Positions 32,998-42,220 of a stretch of DNA of 56,926 bases are shown in pieces; position 1 is the stretch's first letter; every line of letters starts with the position of its first letter. The position numbers were made by a program, and so were the translations under genes. The DNA is taken from the NCBI GenBank assembly GCA_964523295.1, contig CAZGAH010000018.1, forward strand, positions 1 through 56,926. The letters are read 5' to 3'. The DNA is from CAZGAH01 sp964523295. GTDB taxonomy: Bacteria > Desulfobacterota > Desulfovibrionia > Desulfovibrionales > Desulfovibrionaceae. Under the pieces are notes generated by a model. The model was not told the DNA's origin, made no database searches, and was given only the letters and a program-made list of their open reading frames with translations.

Positions 32998-34167
32998 ATG
33001 AGTCAGAAAGTCAACTACTTCAAAATCGGCATTTTCATGCTCGTCGGTCTGAGCATTCTGTTTGCCGTGGTCGTGTTCGTGGGCGGAAGCGCCATACTGG
33101 AGAAAACCATTCCGGCGGAAACGTATTTCAACGAATCGGTGCAGGGCCTGGATGTCGGCGCGCCGGTCAAATACCGTGGGGTGACCATCGGCAATGTCAG
33201 CGCCATCGATTTCGTGGTCAACAAATACCCTCCGGAGAAAGAAAGGGACATGGCCAACACGGCCCGTTATGTTCTGGTGGAGATGAAGCTCAAGGCCAGG
33301 GTCGTGGATAATTTTTTCGATTTGCACTCCATGCGCGAGTGGATCCAGAAAACCGTCGATTACGGATTGCGCGCCCGGCTTACGACGCAGGGATTGACCG
33401 GAGTGGCCTTTCTGGAGCTGACCTTTTTCGATCCCAAGCTCAACCCGCCGTTGCCGATCTCGTGGACCCCGCAGCACGTCTATTTTCCCTCGGCGCCGAG
33501 CACCATGAGCCGGCTGGAGGACGCGCTGGACGCCGTCGGGGCGGTGATGCGCGATATCGAAACCATTGATTTTTCCTCACTGGTCGCGACGCTCAACGGT
33601 TTCATCGCGAACCTCGATACCGCGCTGGTGGAGGCGGATGTCAAGGACATCGGCGCATTGCTGGTCAAGAGCCTGAAAGAAGCGCACGAGGCTTTGGCCC
33701 AGATAAACACCCTGGTGAAGGCGCCCGAAGCCGCGACCATTCTGCCCGACGCGGCCCACGCCATGGCCAGCGCCAGGGCTATGCTCAAAAACGGGGAAAA
33801 GGATTTTTCCCAGACCATGGCCAATATTCGCAGCGCTGCCGAGCACCTGAGCAAGGTGTCGGCCACGGCCGATCAACTGCTGGCCGACCCCGGCATGAAA
33901 CAGGGCGTCGGGCAGTTGCCGGATACGCTGCGTAACGTCAAGGCCGCCTCCGACGACATCCGGCGTAGCGCCTCCGAACTCGAGCGGCTGCTGCGCAGTC
34001 TCAATGATCTCGTGCTGAACCAGAGCGCCAACATCGACACCATTCTTGAGGACGCCAAGACCTTGCTGCACAATTTCAACGAATTGACCGGAGACGCCAA
34101 ACGCAATCCGGCCCGGCTCTTTTTCGGCGCGCCGCCCGATCCGGTCAACACGGAGAAGCGGCCATGA
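32998..34167 (+). CDS. mlaD: MCE-domain protein (MlaD-like)
   Basis: 389 residues. One N-terminal membrane helix (about 10-30, IGIFMLVGLSILFAVVVFV) anchors a periplasmic MCE domain (YFNESVQGLDVGAPVKYRGV, then IGNVSAI, and GLTGVAFLELT). From about 190 to 370 the protein is long and helical (repeated Ala/Leu/Asp heptads such as SARAMLKNGEKDFSQTMANI), longer than E. coli MlaD and more like proteins that make a needle or barrel toward the outer membrane. The 119-base gap before it contains an imperfect GC hairpin (about 32928-32963). It overlaps the next gene by four bases. Confidence 0.9.
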   Translation: MSQKVNYFKIGIFMLVGLSILFAVVVFVGGSAILEKTIPAETYFNESVQGLDVGAPVKYRGVTIGNVSAIDFVVNKYPPEKERDMANTARYVLVEMKLKARVVDNFFDLHSMREWIQKTVDYGLRARLTTQGLTGVAFLELTFFDPKLNPPLPISWTPQHVYFPSAPSTMSRLEDALDAVGAVMRDIETIDFSSLVATLNGFIANLDTALVEADVKDIGALLVKSLKEAHEALAQINTLVKAPEAATILPDAAHAMASARAMLKNGEKDFSQTMANIRSAAEHLSKVSATADQLLADPGMKQGVGQLPDTLRNVKAASDDIRRSASELERLLRSLNDLVLNQSANIDTILEDAKTLLHNFNELTGDAKRNPARLFFGAPPDPVNTEKRP

Positions 34168-34796
34168 GCGGGCGCCTGGCCTTTTCCTCCGCTCTTATGC
34201 TGCTCGTCCTGCTGGGAGCGAGTCTGCCCGGCTGCATGGGTTCCCTCAAGCAGCCGGACCCCGCCAAACGGTATTATGCGCTCACGGTGGACCGGGCGCC
34301 GGCGCCGGCCTCCCCGGGCAAGCCGAAGCTCAAAGTCCGCCGGCTGAACGTATCCACGGCCTACGCCACGCGCGAGTTCGTCTACCGGTTGGGAGAAAAT
34401 GAATTCACGACGGATTATTACAATCTGTTTCTCGTCTCGCCCAAGGACATGTTGGCGGAAACGCTGCGCACCTGGTTCGAGCGTTCGCCGCAGTTCGGCG
34501 CGGCACTTGCCCCGGAGAGCGGCGTACGGCCGGACTATGTGCTCGAGTCCTCGGTCCTTGATCTGTATGGCGATTTCCGGGACCAGGCCGCTCCCAAGGC
34601 CGTTGTCGCCATACAGTGTTTTTTGCTGCACTCGGCCTTATCGGAGTACACCATTGCGCTTTCGAAAACCTATCGGGTGGAGGTACCGTTGGCGAATCGT
34701 TCACCCGAGGCGCTGGCCGGCGCGTATTCCATGGCCGTGCAGGAGCTGTTGACCCGGCTCGAGACGGATATTGCCGCCGTGCTGACGAAACAGTAA
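34164..34796 (+). CDS. ABC-type transport auxiliary lipoprotein (PqiC/YmbA-like)
   Basis: 210 residues; ATGA overlap with the mlaD-like gene. Signal peptide with lipobox LPGC (Cys24, LLGASLPGCMGSL). The mature part begins KRYYALTVDRAP and LKVRRLNVSTAYATREFVYR, the PqiC/DUF330 pattern, and contains an ABC-type auxiliary domain with LAETLRTWFERSPQF. It probably sits at the outer membrane and connects the MCE protein to it, replacing MlaA/MlaC, which are not seen in the window. Confidence 0.85.
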   Translation: MSGRLAFSSALMLLVLLGASLPGCMGSLKQPDPAKRYYALTVDRAPAPASPGKPKLKVRRLNVSTAYATREFVYRLGENEFTTDYYNLFLVSPKDMLAETLRTWFERSPQFGAALAPESGVRPDYVLESSVLDLYGDFRDQAAPKAVVAIQCFLLHSALSEYTIALSKTYRVEVPLANRSPEALAGAYSMAVQELLTRLETDIAAVLTKQ

Positions 34797-34970
34797 GCTG
34801 GCGCGGCCAGGCAGGGTCTGGCAGTACGTACGCGACGCAACCGCTCGCCGTTGCGGCTCCGGGTTTCCGACCGGGTCCGTCTTCGCGGGCGCGAAATCAT
34901 GGCAGGAGATGTTGTCAGGGGTGACGCTGAACAGGCACATCTAGCACGGAGTTGTGAACAGGGAGCGAGT

Positions 34971-36110
34971 ATGCGACGAATACTTGGTATTGTCCTCTTG
35001 AGTCTGTTGCTGGCGCTGCCGGCTCTCGCCGGGGCGGAGGAACCCATCAAGATCGGGGCGGTGTTTTCGATCACCGGCCCGGCGTCCTTTCTTGGAGAAC
35101 CGGAAAAGAATTCGGTCGAGATGGCGGTCGAGCTGTTCAACAGCCGGGGCGGGGTGCTCGGTCGCAAGCTGGAGGCCGTGATCTACGACGACGAAACCGA
35201 CGTCAACAAGTGCGTGCTGGCTGTAGAAAAGCTGCTGCGCAAGGATCAGGTCATGGCTGTGCTCGGGCCGACGACTTCGGGCAACACCCTCTCGGTCATG
35301 CCGAAGTTCCCGCAGGCGCAGGTGCCGTTGATTTCCTGCGCCTCGGCGGAAAAGATCGTGTTGCCGGTGAACCCCTGGATTTTCAAGGATACCCCGTCCG
35401 ATCGGTACGCCGTGTTGCGCATTCTCGAACACGCCGCGAGCAAGGGGTATAAGCGCATTGCCGCCATTACCGTTTCCGATGGCTTCGGACAGGCCGGCCG
35501 GGCGCTGTTGCAGGAACTGGTGCCTGCCAAGGGCTTCGAGCTGGTTGCGGACGAGGTGTATGGCCCGAGCGATACGGACATGTCCGCCCAGCTGGTGAAA
35601 ATCAAAGGGCTCGCGCCCGATGCCGTGGTGTGCTGGGGCACCAACCCCGGTCCGGCGGTCATCGCTCGCAACCGCGCGCAGCTGGGTATCACCACGCCGA
35701 TGTACATGAGCCATGGCGTGGCCTCCAAGAAATTCATCGAACTCGCCGGTGAAGCCGCCGAGGGCATTTTGCTTCCGGCCGGCCGGCTGGTCGTGGCCGA
35801 GCAGATCCCGGATAGCCACCCCCAGAAGCAGTTTCTGATGGATTACAAGAAGCGCTACGAAGAAGTCTGGAAATCGGCGGTTTCCACCTTTGGCGGGCAT
35901 GGCTGGGATGGCGTGTTTCTGCTCGTGGCTGCTATCGAGAAGGCCGGCTCGGCCGAGCCGAAGGCCGTGCGTGACGCACTGGAAACGCTGCAAGGCTTTG
36001 TCGGCACGGCCGGCATCTTCAATCTGTCGCCCCAGGACCACAACGGTCTGGACCAGAACGCCTTTGAAATGATCCGCATCGAAAACGGTGATTGGAAGAT
36101 TGTCCGCTGA
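34971..36110 (+). CDS. Periplasmic ABC substrate-binding protein, branched-chain amino acid type
   Basis: 379 residues from ATG 34971 with GGGAG upstream; the frame from 34851 is not needed. Signal peptide MRRILGIVLLSLLLALPALA, mature start near EEPIKIGAVFSITGPASF, the classic start of LivK-type (Peripla_BP_6) binding proteins. SVEMAVELFNSRGGVLGRKL and VMAVLGPTTSGNTLSVMPKF follow as in the family. No permease or ATPase genes adjoin it. The next two genes encode hydantoinase/oxoprolinase subunits, so the ligand may be a hydantoin, 5-oxoproline or a related amide or amino acid. This is inference. Confidence 0.9.
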   Translation: MRRILGIVLLSLLLALPALAGAEEPIKIGAVFSITGPASFLGEPEKNSVEMAVELFNSRGGVLGRKLEAVIYDDETDVNKCVLAVEKLLRKDQVMAVLGPTTSGNTLSVMPKFPQAQVPLISCASAEKIVLPVNPWIFKDTPSDRYAVLRILEHAASKGYKRIAAITVSDGFGQAGRALLQELVPAKGFELVADEVYGPSDTDMSAQLVKIKGLAPDAVVCWGTNPGPAVIARNRAQLGITTPMYMSHGVASKKFIELAGEAAEGILLPAGRLVVAEQIPDSHPQKQFLMDYKKRYEEVWKSAVSTFGGHGWDGVFLLVAAIEKAGSAEPKAVRDALETLQGFVGTAGIFNLSPQDHNGLDQNAFEMIRIENGDWKIVR

Positions 36111-36130
36111 CATGACCGGGCGGATATCAG

Positions 36131-36157
36131 ACGGCCGGCCGCGACGCGGCCGGCCGT
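36131..36157. terminator. GC-rich hairpin between binding-protein and hyuA genes
   Basis: Perfect 12-base stem acggccggccgc / gcggccggccgt with a three-base loop (36131-36157), about 20 bases after the binding-protein stop. There is no T-run, so it may stabilise the upstream mRNA or act as a weak terminator, giving more binding protein than hydantoinase. Confidence 0.5.
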
Positions 36158-36197
36158 TCGTGCCTGTGCAGTGCGCGTCGGACACGGAGCGGGGCGC

Positions 36198-38201
36198 ATG
36201 AGCGGAGCGCTGTGCATCGTCGGCGTCGACACGGGCGGCACCTTTACCGATTTCATCTATCAGGACCGCTCGGTCTGGCGCGTGCATAAGGTATTGTCTA
36301 CGCCGGACAACCCGGCCGAAGCCGTCTTGTCCGGCCTGTCGGCGATTGCGGCTGGTCGCGCGCTGCGCCTGGTCCATGGTTCCACCGTGGCCACCAATGC
36401 CATTCTCGAGCGCAAAGGAGCTCGGACGGCGCTCGTGGCCAATGCCGGGTTCACCGACCTGCTGGATATCGGCCGGCAGAACCGAAGCGACCTCTACGAT
36501 CTGAACTGCCGCAGAAGCGAGCCTGTGGTCCCGCCCGAGCTGCGCTACGGCATCCGCGGCCGTATGACCCGGATGGGCGACGAATCGGAGCCCTTTGACG
36601 CGCAGGCCGCCGCCGAAGTCGTCGCTGCCGTGCACGCCGCGGGCGTGGAGTCCGTAGCGGTCGCCTTGCTGTTCTCCTTCGCCAATCCCGCGCACGAGCT
36701 GGCCATGCGCGAGGCCCTGGCCGGGCTGGGCGTGCCGGTGTCCCTGTCGCACGAGGTGCTGGCGGAATTCCGGGAATACGAGCGCACGTCCACGACCGTG
36801 CTCAACGCCTATGTCCAGCCGCGGATGCGGCAGTATCTCGGCTCGTTGCTCGCGGCGCTCGGCCCGGAGGACAGCCTGCGCGTGATGCAGTCCAACGGCG
36901 GGAGCATTTCCGCGGCGGTTGCCCGGCGAGAGCCCGTGCGGACGATACTTTCCGGCCCGGCCGGCGGCGCCGTGGCGGCGCGCGAGCTGGGCCGGCTGGC
37001 CGGCTTCCCGCGTTGCATCGGTTTCGACATGGGCGGTACCTCCACGGACGTCACCCTGATCGACGGCGACCTCTCCCTGATGCTGGAATCGACCATCGCC
37101 GGCTTTCCGGTCAAGACGCCGCAGATCGCCATCCATACGGTAGGCGCCGGCGGCGGCTCCATCGCCACGCTGGACGCGGGCGGCGCCCTGCGCGTCGGCC
37201 CCGAAAGCGCCGGGGCGGATCCCGGTCCGATCTGCTATGGCCGGGGGGAGCGGATTACGGTCACGGATGCCAACCTCTACCTGGGGCGGCTTCTGCCCGA
37301 TCGATTTCTGGGTGGCACCATGCCGTTGCATCCGGAACGGCTCCAGACGCCGTTCGAGGCCATGGCCCGGGAGGCGGGGCTGTCTCCGGTCGCGCTGGCC
37401 GAGGGCATTCTCGCCGTGGCCGAGGCCAACATGGAGCGCGCCATTCGCCTGGTGTCCGTAGAGCAGGGGCACGATCCCCGGGACTACGCGCTGTGCGCCT
37501 TTGGCGGAGCGGCCGGGCTGCACGCCGCCGCGCTGGCGCGGCTGCTGCGGATTCCGCGCGTGCTCGTGCCCGTCAACCCGGGCATTCTCTCCGCCCTGGG
37601 CATGCTTCTGGCCGACGTGCGCAAGGACTACTCCCGTACGGTGATGCGCGCCGCCGCCTCGCTGCCTGCGGACGAGACGGACAGCCTGTTCGCCCCGCTG
37701 GAGGCCAGGGCGCGGGAGGAACTGGCGGCCGAGCGCGTGCCTGAGACAGGCATCCGGCTGGCGCGTTTTCTGGACATGCGCTACGAGGGCCAGTCGCACG
37801 AGCTGACGGTCCCGTGCGTCGGGGACGTATCCGCCGCCTTCGCCGCCGTGCACGAGCGTACCTACGGCTACGCGTATCTTGATCGGGCGGTGCAGGTCGT
37901 GACCCTCCGGCTGCGGGCCAGCGCCCGGACCGAGCGGCCCGAATACCGGGCCCTGCCCCTGGCCGGTCCGGAGCTGACGCACGCCGCGTACGTCGGTCGA
38001 CGGGACATGGTGTTTTCCGGCTGCGTGTTGCAGGCAAGGATCATCGACCGCGAGCACCTGCGCCCGGGCAATCGTTTTGCAGGGCCGGCGCTCGTGACTG
38101 AGTACTCGTCCACGCTGTTCGTTCCGCCCGGGACCGGGGCCAGCGTCGACGTCTACGGCAACATCGTCCTCGACCTGGACGGCGCGGAGACGCGGGCATG
38201 A
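36198..38201 (+). CDS. hyuA: Hydantoinase/oxoprolinase family protein, subunit A
   Basis: 667 residues from ATG 36198; GTG 36171 is an upstream alternative. The N-terminus VGVDTGGTFTDFIYQD is the actin-like phosphate loop of HyuA. LVHGSTVATNAILERKGART, LSGPAGGAVAARELGRLAGF and IGFDMGGTSTDVTLIDGD are further signatures. These enzymes open a cyclic amide or carboxylate ring (hydantoins, 5-oxoproline) or carboxylate ketones, using ATP, together with HyuB. Specificity cannot be read from the sequence. hyuB overlaps by four bases (ATGA). Confidence 0.92.
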   Translation: MSGALCIVGVDTGGTFTDFIYQDRSVWRVHKVLSTPDNPAEAVLSGLSAIAAGRALRLVHGSTVATNAILERKGARTALVANAGFTDLLDIGRQNRSDLYDLNCRRSEPVVPPELRYGIRGRMTRMGDESEPFDAQAAAEVVAAVHAAGVESVAVALLFSFANPAHELAMREALAGLGVPVSLSHEVLAEFREYERTSTTVLNAYVQPRMRQYLGSLLAALGPEDSLRVMQSNGGSISAAVARREPVRTILSGPAGGAVAARELGRLAGFPRCIGFDMGGTSTDVTLIDGDLSLMLESTIAGFPVKTPQIAIHTVGAGGGSIATLDAGGALRVGPESAGADPGPICYGRGERITVTDANLYLGRLLPDRFLGGTMPLHPERLQTPFEAMAREAGLSPVALAEGILAVAEANMERAIRLVSVEQGHDPRDYALCAFGGAAGLHAAALARLLRIPRVLVPVNPGILSALGMLLADVRKDYSRTVMRAAASLPADETDSLFAPLEARAREELAAERVPETGIRLARFLDMRYEGQSHELTVPCVGDVSAAFAAVHERTYGYAYLDRAVQVVTLRLRASARTERPEYRALPLAGPELTHAAYVGRRDMVFSGCVLQARIIDREHLRPGNRFAGPALVTEYSSTLFVPPGTGASVDVYGNIVLDLDGAETRA

Positions 38202-39793
38202 GCGCGTGCGCAGGGAGTACTCCCGAAGCGGGCCTGGATCCCGTCTCGCTGGAGGTGTTCAAGAACCGTTTCGCGGCGATTGCCGAAGAGATGGGCGTGA
38301 CGCTGCTGCGGACGGCCTTTTCGGCCAATATCAAGGAGCGCAGGGATTTTTCGTGCGCCGTCTTCGACAGCGCCGGCGACCTGGTGGCGCAAGCGGCGCA
38401 TATCCCCGTACACCTGGGCTCCATGCCTCTTTCGGTCCGGGCCGCTATCCGTGCCGTGCCCCTTGGCCCCGGGGACATGGCCGTGCTCAACAATCCCTTT
38501 GACGGCGGCACGCACCTGCCGGACATCACGCTCGTTGCGCCGGTTTTCTCCGGCGCCGACGCGCCCGCTTTCTACGTGGCCAACCGCGCCCACCATGCCG
38601 ATATCGGCGGCATGGCGGCCGGGTCCATGCCGTTATCCAGTACGCTGTTTCAGGAGGGCCTCGTCATCCCGCCGCTCAAGCTCGTCGAACAGGGGCGGAT
38701 CGACCAGCGTCTGCTGTGTTTCATCCTGAGTAACGTGCGTACGCCGGTGGAGCGCGAGGGGGATTTCTCCGCGCAGATCATGGCCAATGTCACCGGGATC
38801 CGGCGCATGGAGGAACTGACCGGGCGTTTCGGCCTGGCAACCGCGCAGTGCTACGCCCGCGGGCTGATGGACTATTCCGGGCGAATCATGCGCAAGGTCC
38901 TGGCGGATATCCCTGACGGGCTCTATCGCTTCGAGGACGTGATCGAAGATGACGGCCTGGGCAACGGACCGCTGCCGATCCGGCTGTCCCTGCGCATCGC
39001 CGGCGACGCGGCCTGCCTGGATTTTACCGACTGCGCGCCGCAGACCCGCGGCTGCGTCAATGCTGTCCGCGCCATCGTGCTCTCCGCCGTGCTTTACGTC
39101 TTTCGCACGCTGATGCCGGACCATGCGCCGGTCAATGCGGGCTGTCTGGCGCCGCTGGAGGTGCTTACCCGGCCCGGGACCCTGCTCGACGCGCAGTTTC
39201 CAGCGGCCGTGGCCGGCGGGAACGTGGAGACGTCGCAGCGCATCGTGGACGTGATTCTGGGCGCCCTGGCCCAGGCCCTGCCCGCGCGTATCCCGGCGGC
39301 CAGCCAGGGGACCATGAACAACGTGGCCCTGGGCGGCGTCGATCCGGTCACGGGGCGGCCCTTTGCCTACTATGAGACGCTGGCCGGCGGCATGGGCGCG
39401 GGGCCGCGGCAGCCGGGCGCCAGCGCCATGCATTCGCACATGACCAATACCCTGAACACGCCGGTCGAGGCCCTGGAGTACGATTGCCCGCTGCGCGTCG
39501 AGCGCTACGCCCTGCGTCCGGGCTCTGGAGGTCGCGGCCGGCAGCGCGGCGGGGACGGCCTGGTCCGGGAATTGCGCTTACTCGCCGACGCCGAGGTCAC
39601 CGTGCTCTCGGAGCGGCGCCGGACGCCTCCCTGGGGGCTGGCCGGCGGCGAACCGGGCGCTGTAGGGCGCAATGTCGTGATCCGCGACAACGTGCCGCAG
39701 GAACGGCCGGGTAAGTTTCACGAACTGCTGCGCCAGGGGGACGTGCTGCGCATTGAGACCCCGGGCGGCGGCGGCTGGGGGAAGGCGGAATGA
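38198..39793 (+). CDS. hyuB: Hydantoinase/oxoprolinase family protein, subunit B
   Basis: 531 residues, start overlapping the hyuA stop. DPVSLEVFKNRFAAIAEEMG is the conserved opening of HyuB. NIKERRDFSCAVFD, GDMAVLNNPFDGGTHLPDIT, NRAHHADIGGMAAGSMP, AVAGGNVETSQRIVDVILGA and the C-terminal GGRGRQRGGDGLVRE are typical. HHADIG probably contributes metal ligands. It forms the heteromer with HyuA. Translational coupling implies equal stoichiometry. Confidence 0.93.
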   Translation: MSACAGSTPEAGLDPVSLEVFKNRFAAIAEEMGVTLLRTAFSANIKERRDFSCAVFDSAGDLVAQAAHIPVHLGSMPLSVRAAIRAVPLGPGDMAVLNNPFDGGTHLPDITLVAPVFSGADAPAFYVANRAHHADIGGMAAGSMPLSSTLFQEGLVIPPLKLVEQGRIDQRLLCFILSNVRTPVEREGDFSAQIMANVTGIRRMEELTGRFGLATAQCYARGLMDYSGRIMRKVLADIPDGLYRFEDVIEDDGLGNGPLPIRLSLRIAGDAACLDFTDCAPQTRGCVNAVRAIVLSAVLYVFRTLMPDHAPVNAGCLAPLEVLTRPGTLLDAQFPAAVAGGNVETSQRIVDVILGALAQALPARIPAASQGTMNNVALGGVDPVTGRPFAYYETLAGGMGAGPRQPGASAMHSHMTNTLNTPVEALEYDCPLRVERYALRPGSGGRGRQRGGDGLVRELRLLADAEVTVLSERRRTPPWGLAGGEPGAVGRNVVIRDNVPQERPGKFHELLRQGDVLRIETPGGGGWGKAE

Positions 39794-39797
39794 TCGG

Positions 39798-40514
39798 ATG
39801 CCGGCGCACAGATGCCGTTACCTGCGGGAAATGCGCGTGGAATTGACAGCACGGGGCGGTATGGTGCGCCATGGCCTGCTGGCCTTTCTGCCCGTGCTGG
39901 CGACCAGTCTCGGACTGGCGCTGTGGCTGGGCGGGGCGCCGTCGGACGAGGTCTTCAAGGTCGTGCGCGCCGCCCACCCCGAGGCGGTACGGCTGCTGCG
40001 CCTGCTCACGGACTGGGCCAATCCGTTTTTCTCGGTTTTTTACGGGCTGCTGTTTTTCTATGCCTGGCGCACGGGCAACCGCGGATTGATGCGTCTGGTC
40101 CTGATCTATCTGGTGGTGCAGCTCGCCGTGAGCTTTGGATTGGTCCGGGTGCTGAAAATTGCCATCGGCCGTCCCAGGCCCGGCGTGGACGGGCTCTTCG
40201 ACAGTTTTTCGCTCGCGGCAGGCTATAACGCCATGCCCTCGGGCCACTGCGCGGAGTTTACGGCATCGATCCTGCCCCTGGTCTTGTGGCGGCGAAGCAC
40301 GCTGCTCTCGCTTACGCTGGGCCTTGTGCTGGCCTTGCTGGCCTTCAGCCGCGTGTGCCTGGGCTGGCATCATATCAGCGACACGCTCTTTGCCGTTGCC
40401 TTGGGCGGCTGGGCCGGGGCCGTCATCTACGTCTACGGGGTCGCGGCGCTGCGACCGGAGCCAGGGCCGGCTGTCGCGACATCGGAACACTACGCAGGGA
40501 GCGGAGAACAATGA
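39798..40514 (+). CDS. PAP2-superfamily membrane phosphatase
   Basis: 238 residues from ATG 39798 (alternative ATG 39831). Several membrane helices. The three acid-phosphatase motifs are complete: KIAIGRPRP (K-x6-RP), MPSGHC (PSGH) and SRVCLGWHHISD (SR-x5-H-x3-D). Enzymes of this group dephosphorylate undecaprenyl pyrophosphate, phosphatidyl-glycerophosphate or lipid A. The stop overlaps the ATG of an ArnT-like transferase by four bases, suggesting joint action on a lipid-linked glycan or lipid A; the exact substrate is inferred. It starts four bases after hyuB, but the functions seem unrelated. Confidence 0.85.
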   Translation: MPAHRCRYLREMRVELTARGGMVRHGLLAFLPVLATSLGLALWLGGAPSDEVFKVVRAAHPEAVRLLRLLTDWANPFFSVFYGLLFFYAWRTGNRGLMRLVLIYLVVQLAVSFGLVRVLKIAIGRPRPGVDGLFDSFSLAAGYNAMPSGHCAEFTASILPLVLWRRSTLLSLTLGLVLALLAFSRVCLGWHHISDTLFAVALGGWAGAVIYVYGVAALRPEPGPAVATSEHYAGSGEQ

Positions 40515-42187
40515 CAAAGTGGCTGGAGAGGGTGCAGAGGCTGCTGGGCCTGACGCTGGACCGGGCCTATAGCCTGGGAACCCGGTTCCCGCTCGTCTGG
40601 CTGGGCCTGTTGCTGGCCTTGCAGACCTTGCCGCTGCTCGAAAGCCGCGAGCTGTGGTTCTCGGACGAGATCCGCTACGCCGACGCGTTCAGGCAGATGT
40701 ACGAGAACCATAAATGGCTGGTGCTCTATCTCAACGGCGTGTTCTATCCGGACAAGCCGCCGCTCTATTTCTGGTTTCTGGCCGCGATCAAGGCCGCGAC
40801 CGGGCTGGAGGGTCCGGCCCTGTTCGCCTTTGGTGCCGCGGCCTCGGCCTTTCTCTTCCTGTCCGCCACGTACGCCCTGGCGCGCCAGGTGCTGGGGGTG
40901 AACCGGGCGACCTCCTTCGCGGCCGGACTGGTCTTGCTCAGCGTATTCTATTTCATCGGTCTGGCGCATTATTCGCGCATGGACCTGCTCTTCGGCACGC
41001 TGATCGTGGCCAGCCATATCTGTCTGTACCGGGCCTGGTGTAAAGATCACGCGCCCTGGCTGGCTGCAATTGGCGGACTGCTGGCCGGCCTGGCCACCCT
41101 GACCAAGGGGCCGCTCGGGCTGGCCTTTCCGTTACTAAGCACGCTGACCTGGCTCCTCTGGCGCTGGCGAGCGGGCCGGCTTCTGCGCCGCGATGCGCTG
41201 TATGCCTTGCTCGCCGCGACGCTCGTGCCGCTGCTGTGGGTGGCGGCGGCCTTCGCGCTGGAAGACTCGGCCTATTTGTTGAACATCTTCAAAGAGCAGA
41301 TTTATCGCCGCGCCACCGATACCTGGCACCACGCCCAACCCTTCTGGCACTATTTGCTGACGCTGCCCGCCGCCTGGTTGCCCTGGACCCTGGTCCTGGC
41401 GGCAGTACCCTTGCGGCGTCTGGCGTCCAGGCCGTTCTGGAGGGGGCTGTACGCCCGGCGGCGCGCTCCCGGCGGGTTGCCGTACGTCTGGTGCATGGTC
41501 ATTTCCGGTTTCGCGCTGCTGTCCGTGGTGAGCATCAAGATCGTGGTTTACCTGCTGCCACTTTTCGCTCCGCTGGCCGTGCTGACCGGGCGGCAGCTCG
41601 CGTCCCTGACCCCCGCGGGAATGCGTCGCGTGTATCCGGCCGTGGCCGGGCTCTGGGTGCTCGTGGCCCTGGCCCTGCCCTGGGTGAATCTGGCGCATCC
41701 GTGGCCGATCCGGATTGCCGGGCTGGCGCCATGCGCTGCGCTGGCCGCGCTGATTGCCTGGCTGCTGTTCCGCTTCGCGCCGCGACTCTCCCCCAGGTCG
41801 GCGTTGCTGCTCTGCGCGTTCGCGACCACGCTCTGGGCCCTGCTGGCCGGGGCACAGCTGGCCCCATCGCTGGACCCGATCATGAGCCCGAAGGCCCAGG
41901 CCGTGCGTATGCGTGAGTATATCGAACTGGGGTACTATCCCGTGGGATTTCGCATCTATTCGGGAACCTACACCTGGTACGCGGGCCGGGACATCCACGA
42001 AACCGCGGACCCGGACGAACTGGCTGCCATATTGCGCTCCCGGCCGCGCGTCGTGCTGGGCATGAAGAAGAAACACTGGGATGCCTGGGAAGACCGCCCC
42101 TCGGGCCTGCGCGTAATCCATGAGCAGTGGATTGCGGATCAGCCCTTCGTACTCGTGGTGCAGGATGGACCCGGCGCCAGGATATGA
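40511..42187 (+). CDS. ArnT-like GT-C membrane glycosyltransferase (PMT family)
   Basis: 558 residues with about twelve helices. The first periplasmic loop has RELWFSDEIRYADAFRQM, containing the catalytic Asp-Glu pair of PMT/ArnT enzymes, followed by VFYPDKPPLYFWFLAAIKA, the conserved KPPLYFW block. GLATLTKGPLGLAFPL and SIKIVVYLLPLFAPLA also match ArnT-like proteins. It would transfer a sugar from an undecaprenyl-phosphate donor to a periplasmic acceptor such as lipid A. Coupled by ATGA overlap to the PAP2 phosphatase gene. Confidence 0.88.
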   Translation: MTKWLERVQRLLGLTLDRAYSLGTRFPLVWLGLLLALQTLPLLESRELWFSDEIRYADAFRQMYENHKWLVLYLNGVFYPDKPPLYFWFLAAIKAATGLEGPALFAFGAAASAFLFLSATYALARQVLGVNRATSFAAGLVLLSVFYFIGLAHYSRMDLLFGTLIVASHICLYRAWCKDHAPWLAAIGGLLAGLATLTKGPLGLAFPLLSTLTWLLWRWRAGRLLRRDALYALLAATLVPLLWVAAAFALEDSAYLLNIFKEQIYRRATDTWHHAQPFWHYLLTLPAAWLPWTLVLAAVPLRRLASRPFWRGLYARRRAPGGLPYVWCMVISGFALLSVVSIKIVVYLLPLFAPLAVLTGRQLASLTPAGMRRVYPAVAGLWVLVALALPWVNLAHPWPIRIAGLAPCAALAALIAWLLFRFAPRLSPRSALLLCAFATTLWALLAGAQLAPSLDPIMSPKAQAVRMREYIELGYYPVGFRIYSGTYTWYAGRDIHETADPDELAAILRSRPRVVLGMKKKHWDAWEDRPSGLRVIHEQWIADQPFVLVVQDGPGARI

Positions 42188-42192
42188 GGTCG

Positions 42193-42220
42193 GCTGAAGA
42201 TATACTTCAGCGCGCTTTTT
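42193..42220 (+). terminator. Hairpin between convergent genes
   Basis: gctgaag-atata-cttcagc (42193-42211), then gcgc and five T on the plus strand. It ends the PAP2/ArnT-like transcript and overlaps the last codons of the convergent minus-strand gene. Confidence 0.55.

Noticed and set aside
34941..38057. 1038-residue minus-strand frame over the binding protein and hyuA
   Set aside because: The long Arg/Gln/His-rich sequence lies antisense to two clear genes; it is an artefact of codon bias.
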